In this document: positions 9,013 to 18,388 of the stretch, piece by piece
Layout of the letters: the number at the start of each line of letters is the position of its first letter
Numbering within the stretch: position 1 is the first letter of the stretch
NCBI RefSeq assembly: GCF_001277255.1
Contig: NZ_CP012264.1
Location: 3,596,001-3,660,000, forward strand
Length of the DNA: 64,000 nucleotides
Direction: 5' to 3'
From: Cronobacter condimenti 1330
GTDB lineage: Bacteria; Pseudomonadota; Gammaproteobacteria; Enterobacterales; Enterobacteriaceae
Program-made: the position numbers and the translations under genes
Notes under the pieces: model-generated
Seen by the model: only the letters and a program-made list of their open reading frames with translations
Told to the model about the DNA's origin: nothing
Databases searched by the model: none

Positions 9013-9289
9013 TATTAACCTCCTGATTCAGCGAATCTTTTTGATTTGCTTAACGCTAAATTCAGTGTGCGCTCAGGAGAAAAAGGCATCAATTAAGGAC
9101 GCGGACGAATCATTACTCTCAGAGTAACGATTAACACGCCGGTTTTTGATCTGCATCGCAATAAAAGCGGCATCATGTGCTACGCCGCGTGAAAATGAAG
9201 GGATTACAGGCCAGAAACAGCAGCGGCGCCCAGGGCGCCGCTGCAAAAAGAACGTGTCGGCAAGCCCGGGGGCCCGCCGTTGCAGAACA

Positions 9290-11182
9290 TCAGACCTCAA
9301 TATCTGCCATATCGCCTTTCTCCTGTAACCAGTTACGACGGTCTTCGGAGCGTTTTTTGGCAAGTAGCATGTCCATGACCGCCAGCGTGCGCGCATCGTC
9401 ATCGTCGCTGATGGTGAGCTGCACCAGACGGCGCGTGTTCGGATCGAGCGTCGTTTCACGCAGCTGCATCGGGTTCATCTCGCCGAGGCCTTTAAAGCGC
9501 TGTACGTTCGGTTTGCCTTTCTTACGCTTAAGCTGTTCCAGCACGCCCGCTTTCTCTTCTTCATCCAGCGCGTAATAGACCTCTTTGCCAAGATCGATAC
9601 GGTAGAGCGGCGGCATAGCGACATACACGTGGCCGCCTTTCACCAGTGAGCGGAAGTGTTTCACAAACAGCGCGCAGAGCAGCGTCGCGATGTGCAGGCC
9701 ATCGGAGTCCGCATCCGCGAGGATGCAAACCTTGCCGTAACGCAGCTGGCTGAGATCGTCGCTGTCTGGATCGATGCCGATCGCAACCGAGATGTCGTGC
9801 ACCTCTTGAGAGGCCAGCACTTCATCGGAAGAGACTTCCCAGGTATTCAGGATCTTACCCTTGAGCGGCATGATCGCCTGATATTCACGATCGCGCGCCT
9901 GCTTGGCGGAGCCGCCAGCGGAATCCCCTTCCACCAGGAAGAGTTCCGTGCGGTTGAGATCCTGCGCGGTGCAGTCCGCCAGCTTTCCGGGCAGCGCCGG
10001 GCCGCTGGTCAGTTTCTTACGCACCACTTTTTTGGCGGCGCGCAGACGACGCTGGGCGCTGGCGATAGCCAGTTCCGCAAGCTGTTCCGCTGCCTGAACG
10101 TTCTGGTTGAGCCACAGGCTGAAGGCATCTTTCACCACGCCTGAGACAAACGCCGCGCACTGGCGCGAAGAGAGACGCTCTTTGGTCTGCCCGGCGAATT
10201 GCGGATCCTGCATTTTTACTGACAGCACGTACGCACAGCGCTCCCAGATATCTTCCGCCGAGAGCTTCACGCCGCGCGGCAGGATATTACGGTATTCGCA
10301 AAACTCACGCATGGCATCCAGCAGGCCCTGGCGCAGGCCGTTGACGTGGGTGCCGCCCTGCATCGTCGGGATCAGGTTAACGTAGCTTTCCGTCAGCAGC
10401 TCGCCGCCTTCCGGCAGCCACAGCAGTGCCCAGTCTACGGCTTCCGTTTCGCCAGAGAAGTTACCGATAAACGGTTTTTCCGGCAGCGTAATCAGCCCGT
10501 TGACCGCTTCGCACAGGTAATCGTTCAGACCATCCTCATAGCACCAGCGCTGCTCGGTGTTGTTCACCTGGTCTTTAAAGTTAATTTCAACGCCGGGGCA
10601 GAGTACGGCTTTTGCTTTTAACAGATGCGTCAGGCGAGACACGGAAAAGCGCGGGCTGTCGAAGAACTTCTCATCCGGCCAGAAGTGGACGCTGGTGCCG
10701 GTCTGGCGTTTCGCACAGGTGCCGACCACGCTGAGTTCTTTGACTTTCTCGCCGTTTTCAAAGGCAATGTTGTAAATCTGCCCGTCGCGTTTCACGTTGA
10801 CTTCTACGCGTTTGGACAGGGCGTTAACCACCGAGATCCCAACCCCATGCAGGCCGCCGGAGAACTGGTAGTTCTTGTTAGAAAATTTACCGCCCGCGTG
10901 CAGACGGCAGAGGATAAGCTCGACGGCGGGAACGCCCTCTTCCGGGTGGATATCCACCGGCATGCCGCGCCCGTCGTCGATGACTTCCAGCGACTGGTCG
11001 GCGTGCAGGATCACGTCGACGCGTCTGGCATGGCCCGCCAGCGCTTCATCGACGCTGTTATCAATAACTTCCTGGCCCAGATGGTTGGGACGGGACGTGT
11101 CGGTATACATCCCCGGACGGCGGCGCACCGGCTCAAGCCCGGTGAGCACCTCAATGGCATCGGCATTATAGGATTGGGTCAT
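9290..11182 (-). CDS. parE: DNA topoisomerase IV subunit B
   Basis: ATPase subunit of topoisomerase IV, which decatenates daughter chromosomes with ParC. 630 residues, the usual length. The GHKL ATPase domain shows IDNSVDEALAGHA and DDGRGMPVDIHPEEG; the Toprim domain shows EGDSAGGSAKQARDR (about residue 412) and the acidic ADADSDG metal site. It heads a reverse-strand run with yqiA and cpdA downstream of nudF, as in E. coli. No parC is in the window. Confidence 0.98.
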   Translation of the reverse strand: MTQSYNADAIEVLTGLEPVRRRPGMYTDTSRPNHLGQEVIDNSVDEALAGHARRVDVILHADQSLEVIDDGRGMPVDIHPEEGVPAVELILCRLHAGGKFSNKNYQFSGGLHGVGISVVNALSKRVEVNVKRDGQIYNIAFENGEKVKELSVVGTCAKRQTGTSVHFWPDEKFFDSPRFSVSRLTHLLKAKAVLCPGVEINFKDQVNNTEQRWCYEDGLNDYLCEAVNGLITLPEKPFIGNFSGETEAVDWALLWLPEGGELLTESYVNLIPTMQGGTHVNGLRQGLLDAMREFCEYRNILPRGVKLSAEDIWERCAYVLSVKMQDPQFAGQTKERLSSRQCAAFVSGVVKDAFSLWLNQNVQAAEQLAELAIASAQRRLRAAKKVVRKKLTSGPALPGKLADCTAQDLNRTELFLVEGDSAGGSAKQARDREYQAIMPLKGKILNTWEVSSDEVLASQEVHDISVAIGIDPDSDDLSQLRYGKVCILADADSDGLHIATLLCALFVKHFRSLVKGGHVYVAMPPLYRIDLGKEVYYALDEEEKAGVLEQLKRKKGKPNVQRFKGLGEMNPMQLRETTLDPNTRRLVQLTISDDDDARTLAVMDMLLAKKRSEDRRNWLQEKGDMADIEV

Positions 11183-11224
11183 GATTTTATCGTCAGGTCA
11201 CAAAACGGCATCGTTGCCTTAGCG

Positions 11225-11800
11225 TTATCGCAGGCTAAGGAAATCGACAATCTGCGTGAAATAATCTTCAAAGCCTGCAAATGCGTGGTTGCCGCCGGTT
11301 TCTACCGTTTGACGGCATGGCGCGTAATACGCCACCGCCTGGCGGTAATCCAGCACCTCGTCACCGGTCTGCTGCAACAGCCAGATGAGATCCGGGGCTT
11401 CGAGCGGCTCAATTTGCATCACTTTCAGATCGTAAATATGGCGTGACTCTAGCACATATTGCTGCCCGGTGTAGGGGTTCTCGTTGGCGCCGAGAAAATC
11501 GGTCAGCAGTTCAAAGGGGCGCACCGCCGGGTTCACAACCACCGCAGGCAGCATAAAGCATTGCGAAAGCCAGGCGGCGTAATAGCCGCCGAGCGAGGAG
11601 CCGACAACACCGAGCGGCTCGCCGCCATGTTCAAGCACCAGCGATTCCAGCAATTCCGCGGCATCAGACGGATACGGCGGCAGTTGGGGAATGACCATGT
11701 TGATCTCAGGGTGCTGTTGCGCCAGCCAGCGCTGCAGGCTGGTGGCCTTCGCGGAGCGAGGGGAACTGTTAAAACCGTGGAGATAGAGAAGTGTAGACAT
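11225..11800 (-). CDS. yqiA: esterase YqiA
   Basis: Small alpha/beta hydrolase of 191 residues; the E. coli homologue hydrolyses acyl-CoA and p-nitrophenyl esters. The nucleophile elbow GSSLG is at residues 67-71 (Ser69), LYLHGFNSSP near the N-terminus forms the oxyanion region, and a C-terminal GGNHAF supplies the catalytic His. Its ATG shares a base with the cpdA stop, so it is cotranscribed with cpdA and precedes parE. Confidence 0.95.
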   Translation of the reverse strand: MSTLLYLHGFNSSPRSAKATSLQRWLAQQHPEINMVIPQLPPYPSDAAELLESLVLEHGGEPLGVVGSSLGGYYAAWLSQCFMLPAVVVNPAVRPFELLTDFLGANENPYTGQQYVLESRHIYDLKVMQIEPLEAPDLIWLLQQTGDEVLDYRQAVAYYAPCRQTVETGGNHAFAGFEDYFTQIVDFLSLR

Positions 11801-12627
11801 CAGTATCCTTCTGATGCGGTATCAGGGCGGAACTGCGCGCCTTCAAGACGGCACACTTCCGTGGTGAGCAGGCCGTCAGGGTGCAGATTCAGCCAGCGCC
11901 AGCCGGGTGCGACGGTGTCGAGCGTGAATCCGGCGCAGTGCGGTTTAAACTGAACGCAGGTGGAGGGCGTTGCCAGCAGGCGGCGCCCGTTCCAGTCGAG
12001 ATCCAATTCCTGATGAATGTGACCACAGAGCAGGTGTTTGACTTGTGGATAACGGCTCAGCACTTCATCAAGCGCGGGCGCGTTACGCAGACTGTGTTGA
12101 TCGAGCCAGCCGCAGCCGGACGGCAGCGGATGATGATGAAGTAACAATAACGTGTGGCGCTCCGGTGCCTGCTGAAGCATGCGCTCCAGCCACTCCAGTT
12201 GATAATCGCTGAGTTCACCATGCGGCACGCCGAAAACCTGACTGTCGAGCAGCAGCACCTGCCAGTTATCACCGGCGAATACTCGCTTGGCGGGCGAAAT
12301 GCCGGCATCTTGCAGTGAGCTGAACATGGCTGGCTGGAAATCGTGGTTGCCAGGCAGCCAGACACACGGCGCTGGCAGCGACGCGATGCCCGCCGCAAAA
12401 TGCTCATAGGCCTCAGGCGTATGATCCTGCGCCAGGTCCCCTGTCGCGACAATCAAATCGCACTCGCGCTGTTCAGCGTGAAGCGACGCCAGCACCGCCT
12501 GGAAGCTTTCCCAGGTATTCACGCCGAGCAGCGTCTCATTCTTACCAGCAAACAGGTGAGTATCAGTAATTTGTAATATCCTGACGCTGGCCCCACCAGC
12601 AACAGGAAGATTTAACAGGCTTTCCAA
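11800..12627 (-). CDS. cpdA: 3',5'-cyclic-AMP phosphodiesterase CpdA
   Basis: Class III metallophosphodiesterase that hydrolyses cAMP to AMP and so damps catabolite control. 275 residues with the calcineurin-type metal ligands in order: TDTH (Asp22, His24), GDLAQD (from 63), GNHD (93-96), later HHHPLPSG and GHIHQELD. Lies between yqiB and yqiA in the conserved nudF-yqiB-cpdA-yqiA-parE cluster. Confidence 0.97.
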   Translation of the reverse strand: MESLLNLPVAGGASVRILQITDTHLFAGKNETLLGVNTWESFQAVLASLHAEQRECDLIVATGDLAQDHTPEAYEHFAAGIASLPAPCVWLPGNHDFQPAMFSSLQDAGISPAKRVFAGDNWQVLLLDSQVFGVPHGELSDYQLEWLERMLQQAPERHTLLLLHHHPLPSGCGWLDQHSLRNAPALDEVLSRYPQVKHLLCGHIHQELDLDWNGRRLLATPSTCVQFKPHCAGFTLDTVAPGWRWLNLHPDGLLTTEVCRLEGAQFRPDTASEGY

Positions 12628-12651
12628 ATGGTGTCCTTAGGTTTCACGACG

Positions 12652-13074
12652 CTAACAAACCGGAACCGCCATTGCTCCATGCGCTAAACAGTAGCGTAGC
12701 CAGTCGGCAAGAAACTGGTTAATTTGATGTTTTTCGTCGCGCTGATGCAACTTTTTATTTGGGTAATCATAACGCGCTTTGAAGCGAAAGATCTGCTGGC
12801 TTGAACACACTTCCGCGACCATGGCGTCATGGTAAAGCCTTACGCTCATTGACGGCAAACTCCAGTAGCTGACTTTCGGCGCGGTTTGCTCTATCTGCAC
12901 AAGCGTGGTGTATCGGGTTGATTCCAGGATAGTTAAACGGTATTGCGCGCCCGCCACCTGATAACTGACGGCTTCGCCCGGTGCGTCATTGCGAGGCAGC
13001 AGGCGGCGCAACTGCGCGAAGTTGGTTTCGCACAGGCGCATCATTTCTGGAAAATCAGGTGTATAACGCTTCAT
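12652..13074 (-). CDS. yqiB: conserved protein YqiB (DUF1249)
   Basis: 140-residue cytoplasmic protein of unknown biochemical role, conserved in gammaproteobacteria beside nudF and cpdA. The start MKRYTPDFPEMMRLCE at 13074 matches the family; the frame is open further upstream but that stretch lies within nudF. Only two bases separate it from the nudF stop, so the two are coupled. Confidence 0.93.
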   Translation of the reverse strand: MKRYTPDFPEMMRLCETNFAQLRRLLPRNDAPGEAVSYQVAGAQYRLTILESTRYTTLVQIEQTAPKVSYWSLPSMSVRLYHDAMVAEVCSSQQIFRFKARYDYPNKKLHQRDEKHQINQFLADWLRYCLAHGAMAVPVC

Positions 13075-13076
13075 AT

Positions 13077-13709
13077 TCAGGTGTTCCACTCGTCTCTCAA
13101 TGCTTGATGATGTAACTGCAGCCATTGCAGTGCGATGACCGAGGCCGCGTTGTCGATTCTCCCCTCTTCTACCCAAAGGTATGCCTGTTCCCGGCTTACC
13201 ACATGAACACGAATATCTTCGTTTTCATAAGCCAGACCGTGTATGCCTTGCGCGGTCGTAGCGTCCACTTCGCCAACCAGTAATGACAGGCGCTCGCTGG
13301 TGCCGCCAGGGCTTGCCAGATAGCTCATGAATTTTTTTACGCGCCCGACGCTAAGTCCCGCTTCTTCCATCGCCTCGCGTCGCGCGACCTCTTCTACCGT
13401 TTCGCCAGGCTCAATCATGCCCGCGACCAGTTCCAGCAACCATGGGGTTTCGCTGGTGTCGAACGCCGCGATGCGGATCTGCTCAACCAGCACCACCTCA
13501 TCGCGCACAGGGTCAAAGGGTAGCAGGACTGCGGCATGGCCGCGCTCAAAAATTTCGCGCCGTACTTCGCCGCTCATTTCACCGTTAAAAAGGCGGTGGC
13601 GAAAGCGGTAGAGATCGAGCGAAAAAAAGCCGCGATATAGCTTTTCCCGTGCAATAATTTCTACATCGTTTTTGGTGAAAGTAACGGGGTTTTGGGTTGA
13701 TTTGCTCAT
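13077..13709 (-). CDS. nudF: ADP-ribose pyrophosphatase NudF
   Basis: Nudix hydrolase that cleaves ADP-ribose to AMP and ribose 5-phosphate. 210 residues; the Nudix box (G-x5-E-x7-REAMEEAGL) spans residues 97-119. Diverges from tolC across a 213-base intergenic region that should contain both promoters. First gene of the nudF-yqiB-cpdA-yqiA-parE reverse cluster. Confidence 0.97.
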   Translation of the reverse strand: MSKSTQNPVTFTKNDVEIIAREKLYRGFFSLDLYRFRHRLFNGEMSGEVRREIFERGHAAVLLPFDPVRDEVVLVEQIRIAAFDTSETPWLLELVAGMIEPGETVEEVARREAMEEAGLSVGRVKKFMSYLASPGGTSERLSLLVGEVDATTAQGIHGLAYENEDIRVHVVSREQAYLWVEEGRIDNAASVIALQWLQLHHQALRDEWNT

Positions 13710-13922
13710 GATGGTTTCCGGTTCGAGATGGTGCCAAATCTGGGCGTTTCAAGCCAGTTTACCTGCCGTTTCATTGCCCATGTGATAGATTGTGGAAATT
13801 TAGTGGCAGAAGGCACGTTACGCCAAGCCTCACGGCGGGCTGACTCTGGTAGAATCGGCGATCAATTTTTCGGCTTCTGACAGCGCTAATAAATTCTTTA
13901 TGCTTCACAACAAGGAATGCAA

Positions 13923-15407
13923 ATGAAGAAACTGCTCCCCATCCTTATCGGCCTGAGCCTGACGGGCTTCAGCGCCATGAGCCAGGCAGAAAACCTGTTG
14001 CAGGTTTACCAGCAGGCACGTTTAAGTAACCCGGACCTGCGCAGCTCCGCTGCTGACCGCGACGCCGCATTCGAAAAAATTAACGAAGCCCGCAGTCCTT
14101 TACTTCCGCAGCTCGGCCTGGGTGCAGATTACACCTATAACAGCGGTTTTCGCGATAACGACGGCGTCGACAGCACCGCCAAGAGCGCCTCGTTGCAGTT
14201 AACCCAGACCATTTTTGATATGTCTAAATGGCGCGCCCTGACGCTGCAGGAAAAAACCGCAGGCATCCAGGACGTGACGTATCAGACCGATCAGCAAACG
14301 CTGATGCTCAATACCGCGACCGCCTATTTCCAGGTGCTGAGCGCGATTGACGCGCTTTCCTACACCGAAGCGCAGAAACAGGCGATTTACCGCCAGCTCG
14401 ATCAAACCACCCAGCGTTTTAACGTGGGCCTGGTCGCGATTACCGACGTGCAGAACGCCCGTGCTCAGTACGATAACGTGCTGGCGAATGAAGTGACGGC
14501 GCGCAACAACCTCGACAACGCGCTGGAACAACTGCGTCAGGTGACGGGCAACTACTACCCGCAGCTCGCCTCGCTGAACGTCGATAGCTTCAAAACCGCC
14601 AAACCGGCCGCCGTTAACGCCCTGCTGAAAGAAGCCGAGCAGCGCAACCTGACGCTGCTGCAGGCGCGCCTCAGCCAGGATCTGGCGCGTGAACAGATTC
14701 GCTATGCCGAAACCGGCCATATGCCTACGCTCGGCTTAACAGCCTCCAGTAGCGTTTCTGACACCGACTACAGCGGCAGTAAAACCGGCGGCGCGGCGGC
14801 AAGCAACTATGCCGACCGTAAAATCGGCCAGAACTCCGTTGGCCTGAGTTTCAACATGCCGCTCTACAGCGGCGGCTCGGTCACCTCGCAGGTCAAACAA
14901 GCGCAGTACAGCTTCGTTGGCGCCAGTGAGAAACTGGAAAGCGCGCACCGTAACGTCGTGCAGACTGTGCGTTCGTCTTATAACAACGTGAACGCGTCCA
15001 TCAGCAGCATCAAAGCGTATGAGCAGGCCGTGGTTTCCGCGCAAAGCTCGCTGGATGCGATGGAAGCGGGTTACTCCGTCGGTACGCGCACCATCGTTGA
15101 TGTGCTGGACGCTACCACCACGCTGTACAACGCCAAGCAGCAGCTCTCAAGCGCGCGTTATAACTACCTGATCAACCAGCTCAATATTAAATCTGCGCTG
15201 GGTACGCTCAACGAGCAGGATCTGATCGCGCTGAACAACTCACTGGGCAAGCCGGTTTCCACTGCGCCTGAAAACGTCGCCCCGGAAAACCCTGAGCAGG
15301 ACGCCGCCGTGAATAATATGGCGAGCAGCGGTACGGCACCGTCGATGCAGCCAGCCGCAGCGACCCGCAGCAACAACGCTAACAGCAGCAATCCGTTCCG
15401 TCAGTAA
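13923..15407 (+). CDS. tolC: outer membrane efflux channel TolC
   Basis: Trimeric outer-membrane channel tunnel used by AcrAB-type pumps and type I secretion. 494 residues from the ATG at 13923, which follows AAGGAATGCAA; an in-frame ATG six bases earlier is possible but gives an unusual N-terminus. Residues 1-22 are a signal peptide ending SQA|EN. The two OEP repeats (starting near ENLLQVYQQA and around PAAVNALLKEAE) and the conserved GTRTIVDVLDATTTLYNAKQ are visible. The C-terminal tail is rich in Asn, Ser and Pro and differs from that of E. coli. Confidence 0.97.
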   Translation: MKKLLPILIGLSLTGFSAMSQAENLLQVYQQARLSNPDLRSSAADRDAAFEKINEARSPLLPQLGLGADYTYNSGFRDNDGVDSTAKSASLQLTQTIFDMSKWRALTLQEKTAGIQDVTYQTDQQTLMLNTATAYFQVLSAIDALSYTEAQKQAIYRQLDQTTQRFNVGLVAITDVQNARAQYDNVLANEVTARNNLDNALEQLRQVTGNYYPQLASLNVDSFKTAKPAAVNALLKEAEQRNLTLLQARLSQDLAREQIRYAETGHMPTLGLTASSSVSDTDYSGSKTGGAAASNYADRKIGQNSVGLSFNMPLYSGGSVTSQVKQAQYSFVGASEKLESAHRNVVQTVRSSYNNVNASISSIKAYEQAVVSAQSSLDAMEAGYSVGTRTIVDVLDATTTLYNAKQQLSSARYNYLINQLNIKSALGTLNEQDLIALNNSLGKPVSTAPENVAPENPEQDAAVNNMASSGTAPSMQPAAATRSNNANSSNPFRQ

Positions 15408-15412
15408 CGACC

Positions 15413-15444
15413 TCAGGCGGGAGGCGTAAGCGCTTCCCGCCTGA
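15413..15444 (+). terminator. hairpin downstream of tolC
   Basis: TCAGGCGGGA (15413-15422) pairs perfectly with TCCCGCCTGA (15435-15444). It starts five bases after the tolC stop. There is no T-run, so it may be a weak or Rho-assisted terminator or an mRNA 3' end stabiliser ahead of ygiB. Confidence 0.55.
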
Positions 15445-15558
15445 ACGTAAGTCAACGTAAAGATCCCCGCGCCATCGGGCTCCTCGCTTTAATTTCAACC
15501 ACTCATCCACTATCCTGAGCACCATAACTGTGCAATACCACTGGGTCAGGATGCAGGC

Positions 15559-16215
15559 ATGAAACGGACAAAACAGATAAACCTCGCAATGTTCCGCAAA
15601 AGCTGGAACGCGCGCCATTTAACGCCGGTGGCCTTTGCGGTCACGGCAGCCTTTATGCTGTCGGGGTGTGAGAAGAGCGACGAAACCGTCCAGCTCTATC
15701 AGAACGCCGACGACTGCGCGGCCGCTAACCCCGGCAAAAGCGCTGAATGTACCACCTCGTACAATAACGCCCTGAAAGAGGCGGAACGCACTGCGCCCAA
15801 ATACGCGACGCGTGAAGACTGTGTGGCAGAATTTGGCGAAGATCAGTGCCAGCAGGTCAATAACACCAACAACAATCAGGCCGCACAACAAACCGGCAGC
15901 ATGTGGATGCCGCTGATGGCGGGCTACATGATGGGTCGTCTGATGGGCGGCGGCGGCATGGGCTTTGCGCAGCAACCGCTGTTCAGCTCTCGCAACCCGG
16001 CGAGCCCGGCGTACGGTAAATATACCGATGCCAGCGGGCGTAACTACGGCACCGCGCAACCGGGCCGGACGATGACCGTGCCGAAATCTGCGATGACGCC
16101 AAAACCCGCCACCACGTCGACGATTACTCGCGGCGGCTTCGGGGATTCCGTCGCCAGACAGGCCACGATGCAGCGCAGCGCGGCAGGCACCTCTTCTCGT
16201 TCAATGGGCGGCTAA
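15559..16215 (+). CDS. ygiB: DUF1190 family lipoprotein-like protein YgiB
   Basis: 218-residue protein of unknown function conserved downstream of tolC. A basic N-terminus precedes a hydrophobic stretch ending FMLSGC at about residue 36, suggesting membrane insertion or a lipobox. The mature part is rich in Asn, Gln, Gly and Met (GYMMGRLMGGGGMG) and ends SSRSMGG. Three bases from ygiC, so the two form an operon and probably act together. Confidence 0.93.
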   Translation: MKRTKQINLAMFRKSWNARHLTPVAFAVTAAFMLSGCEKSDETVQLYQNADDCAAANPGKSAECTTSYNNALKEAERTAPKYATREDCVAEFGEDQCQQVNNTNNNQAAQQTGSMWMPLMAGYMMGRLMGGGGMGFAQQPLFSSRNPASPAYGKYTDASGRNYGTAQPGRTMTVPKSAMTPKPATTSTITRGGFGDSVARQATMQRSAAGTSSRSMGG

Positions 16216-16218
16216 CAC

Positions 16219-17379
16219 ATGGAAAGAATCGCTATTAGCGAGCGCCCGGACTGGCGCGAAAAAGCGGCCGAATACGGTTTTAATTTTCACACCATGTATG
16301 GCGAACCGTACTGGTGTGAAGAGGCCTATTATCGTCTGACGCTCTCGCAGGTAGAAAAACTGGAAGAAGTCACGGCCGAACTGCACCAGATGTGTTTGCA
16401 GGTGGTTGAGAAAGTGGTGGCCAGCGACGCGCTGATGACCAAATTCCGCATTCCGAAGCACACCTGGGAGTTTGTACGTCAGTCCTGGCGCAGCGGCCAG
16501 CCGTCGCTCTATTCGCGTCTTGATCTCGCCTGGGACGGTCGTGGCGAGCCAAAACTGCTCGAAAACAATGCCGACACGCCCACCTCGCTGTACGAAGCGG
16601 CCTTCTTTCAATGGATCTGGCTGGAAGATCAATTGCGCGCGGGCAAACTCCCGGAAGGCAGCGATCAATTCAATAGCCTCCAGGAAAAGATCATTGAACG
16701 TTTCGCTGAGCTGAAAGCGCAGTACGGGTTTAACCGCCTGCACCTCGCCTGCTGTCGCGATACGGTGGAAGATCGCGGGACGGTACAATATCTGCAGGAT
16801 TGCGCCAGCGAAGCCGGGATCGACAACGATTTTCTGTTTATTGAAGATATCGGCCTTGGCGAGAAGGGACAGTTTACCGATCTGCAGGATCAGGTGATAA
16901 GCAACCTGTTTAAGCTCTATCCCTGGGAATACATGCTGCGTGAGACGTTTTCCACCAAGCTTGAAGACGCGGGCGTGCGCTGGCTGGAGCCGGCATGGAA
17001 AAGCATTATTTCCAACAAGGCGCTCCTGCCGATGCTCTGGGAACTTTACCCGAATCACCCAAACCTGCTGCCGGCGTACTTCAGTGAAGACAATCCGCCG
17101 CCGATGGACAAATATGTGGTGAAGCCGCTTTTCTCTCGTGAAGGCGCCAACATTTCTATTGTCGACAACGGTCAGACCATCGCCCAGGTGGAAGGCCCGT
17201 ATGGCGAAGAAGGCACTATCGTGCAGCAGTTCTACCCGCTGCCAAAATTTGGCGACAGCTATACGCTTATCGGCAGCTGGCTTATCAACGATCAGCCCGC
17301 CGGGATCGGCATTCGCGAGGATAAAGCGCTGATAACTCAGGATTTGTCACGCTTCTACCCGCATATGTTTGTGGAATAA
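16219..17379 (+). CDS. ygiC: ATP-grasp ligase YgiC (glutathionylspermidine synthase-like)
   Basis: 386-residue protein of the glutathionylspermidine synthase C-terminal (ATP-grasp) family. Conserved regions LLENNADTPTSLYEAAF, YVVKPLFSREGANISI and the closing SWLINDQPAGIGIRED mark the ATP and metal site. It lacks the amidase half of E. coli Gss, so it should be a stand-alone peptide ligase with an unproven substrate. Operon with ygiB. Confidence 0.94.
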   Translation: MERIAISERPDWREKAAEYGFNFHTMYGEPYWCEEAYYRLTLSQVEKLEEVTAELHQMCLQVVEKVVASDALMTKFRIPKHTWEFVRQSWRSGQPSLYSRLDLAWDGRGEPKLLENNADTPTSLYEAAFFQWIWLEDQLRAGKLPEGSDQFNSLQEKIIERFAELKAQYGFNRLHLACCRDTVEDRGTVQYLQDCASEAGIDNDFLFIEDIGLGEKGQFTDLQDQVISNLFKLYPWEYMLRETFSTKLEDAGVRWLEPAWKSIISNKALLPMLWELYPNHPNLLPAYFSEDNPPPMDKYVVKPLFSREGANISIVDNGQTIAQVEGPYGEEGTIVQQFYPLPKFGDSYTLIGSWLINDQPAGIGIREDKALITQDLSRFYPHMFVE

Positions 17380-17405
17380 CCATGATGGCGCGCCACGCGC
17401 CATCG

Positions 17406-18197
17406 TCACCCTACCTGCACCGAGAGCATACTCAACGACGCCATTTCCAGACCATCAACCGGAATGCTCACGGGCTCATCGCCGTCCCATGCACCGAGCA
17501 CGTACAGCAACGGAAGGAAATGTTCCGCCGTCGGGTTCGACAGGCTGCCACCGGGGTGATCCAGATAGTTAACCAGCGGGTGTTCGGCATCGTCGCCGCG
17601 CCATGTCAGGTTTTCTTTTACAAAGCTATTGAACGACGCCGCCCACGGATACGGCTCACCCTCGCCATGCCAGCGGGCGGTACGCAGGTTATGCACGACG
17701 TTACCGCTCGCCACCAGCATTACGCCTTCGTTGCGAAGCGCCGCCAGCCGGCGCCCCATCTGGTAGTGCCAGAGCGGCGGTTTAGTGCTATCAATACTCA
17801 GTTGTACAAGCGGAATATCCGCCTGCGGATACATTTTTATCAGGACGCCCCAGGCACCATGATCGAAGCCCCAGGCTTCGCGATCGAGCGTGACCGGCTG
17901 CGGCGCGAGAAGATCCACCACGCGCTGCGCCAGCGCAGGCGAGCCGGGGGCCAGATAGTGCGTGTCGTAGAGTGCCTGCGGGAAACCGCCAAAGTCGTGA
18001 ATGGTCTGCGGCTGTTCCATCGCGGTGACGCCGGTGCCGCGCGTAAACCAGTGGGCAGAGACCATCACAATGGCTTTCGGGCGTGGCAACGTGTCGCCAA
18101 GCTTGCGCCAGGCGCGGGTATAACGGTTATCTTCCAGCACGTTCATCGGGCTGCCGTGGCCCAGGAACAATGCAGGCATACGGGGTGAGTGCGTCAT
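17406..18197 (-). CDS. ygiD: 4,5-DOPA-extradiol-type dioxygenase YgiD
   Basis: Class III extradiol dioxygenase family (LigB fold), 263 residues. Family motifs include FLGHGSPMN near the N-terminus, SAHWFTRG and GNVVHNLR, which hold the metal-binding histidines. The E. coli homologue opens the ring of DOPA in vitro; the physiological substrate is unknown. The ATG at 18197 follows AGGTAATAATA; the frame is open further upstream to 18320 but without conserved sequence. Diverges from zupT. Confidence 0.94.
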   Translation of the reverse strand: MTHSPRMPALFLGHGSPMNVLEDNRYTRAWRKLGDTLPRPKAIVMVSAHWFTRGTGVTAMEQPQTIHDFGGFPQALYDTHYLAPGSPALAQRVVDLLAPQPVTLDREAWGFDHGAWGVLIKMYPQADIPLVQLSIDSTKPPLWHYQMGRRLAALRNEGVMLVASGNVVHNLRTARWHGEGEPYPWAASFNSFVKENLTWRGDDAEHPLVNYLDHPGGSLSNPTAEHFLPLLYVLGAWDGDEPVSIPVDGLEMASLSMLSVQVG

Positions 18198-18355
18198 TAT
18201 TATTACCTGAATCGGTGTTATCAATGGCACTACCTTACGCCGATTGCGCGGGTAAAGAACGGAGATAAGGGTGATGAAGATCGTCAGAAAATTTGAATGT
18301 AAGGGTTCTGTAAAAGCCAAGCACGGGGCTCGACTTTTCCGCCTCGCTCACAAAC

Positions 18356-18374
18356 AATAATGATAATCATTATT
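18356..18374. promoter_or_regulatory. Fur box upstream of zupT
   Basis: The 19-mer aataatgataatcattatt matches the classical Fur consensus gataatgataatcattatc at the 17 inner positions. It ends 14 bases before the zupT start and overlaps the region of its ribosome site (AAAAGGAG). It lies in the 191-base ygiD-zupT divergent region. Iron-dependent repression of zupT is the direct prediction. Confidence 0.8.
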
Positions 18375-18388
18375 AAAAGGAGTCTTCG

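Noticed and set aside
8089..9018. 309-codon open frame antisense to mdcA
   Set aside because: Lies wholly within mdcA, whose conservation, ribosome site and operon position are clear.
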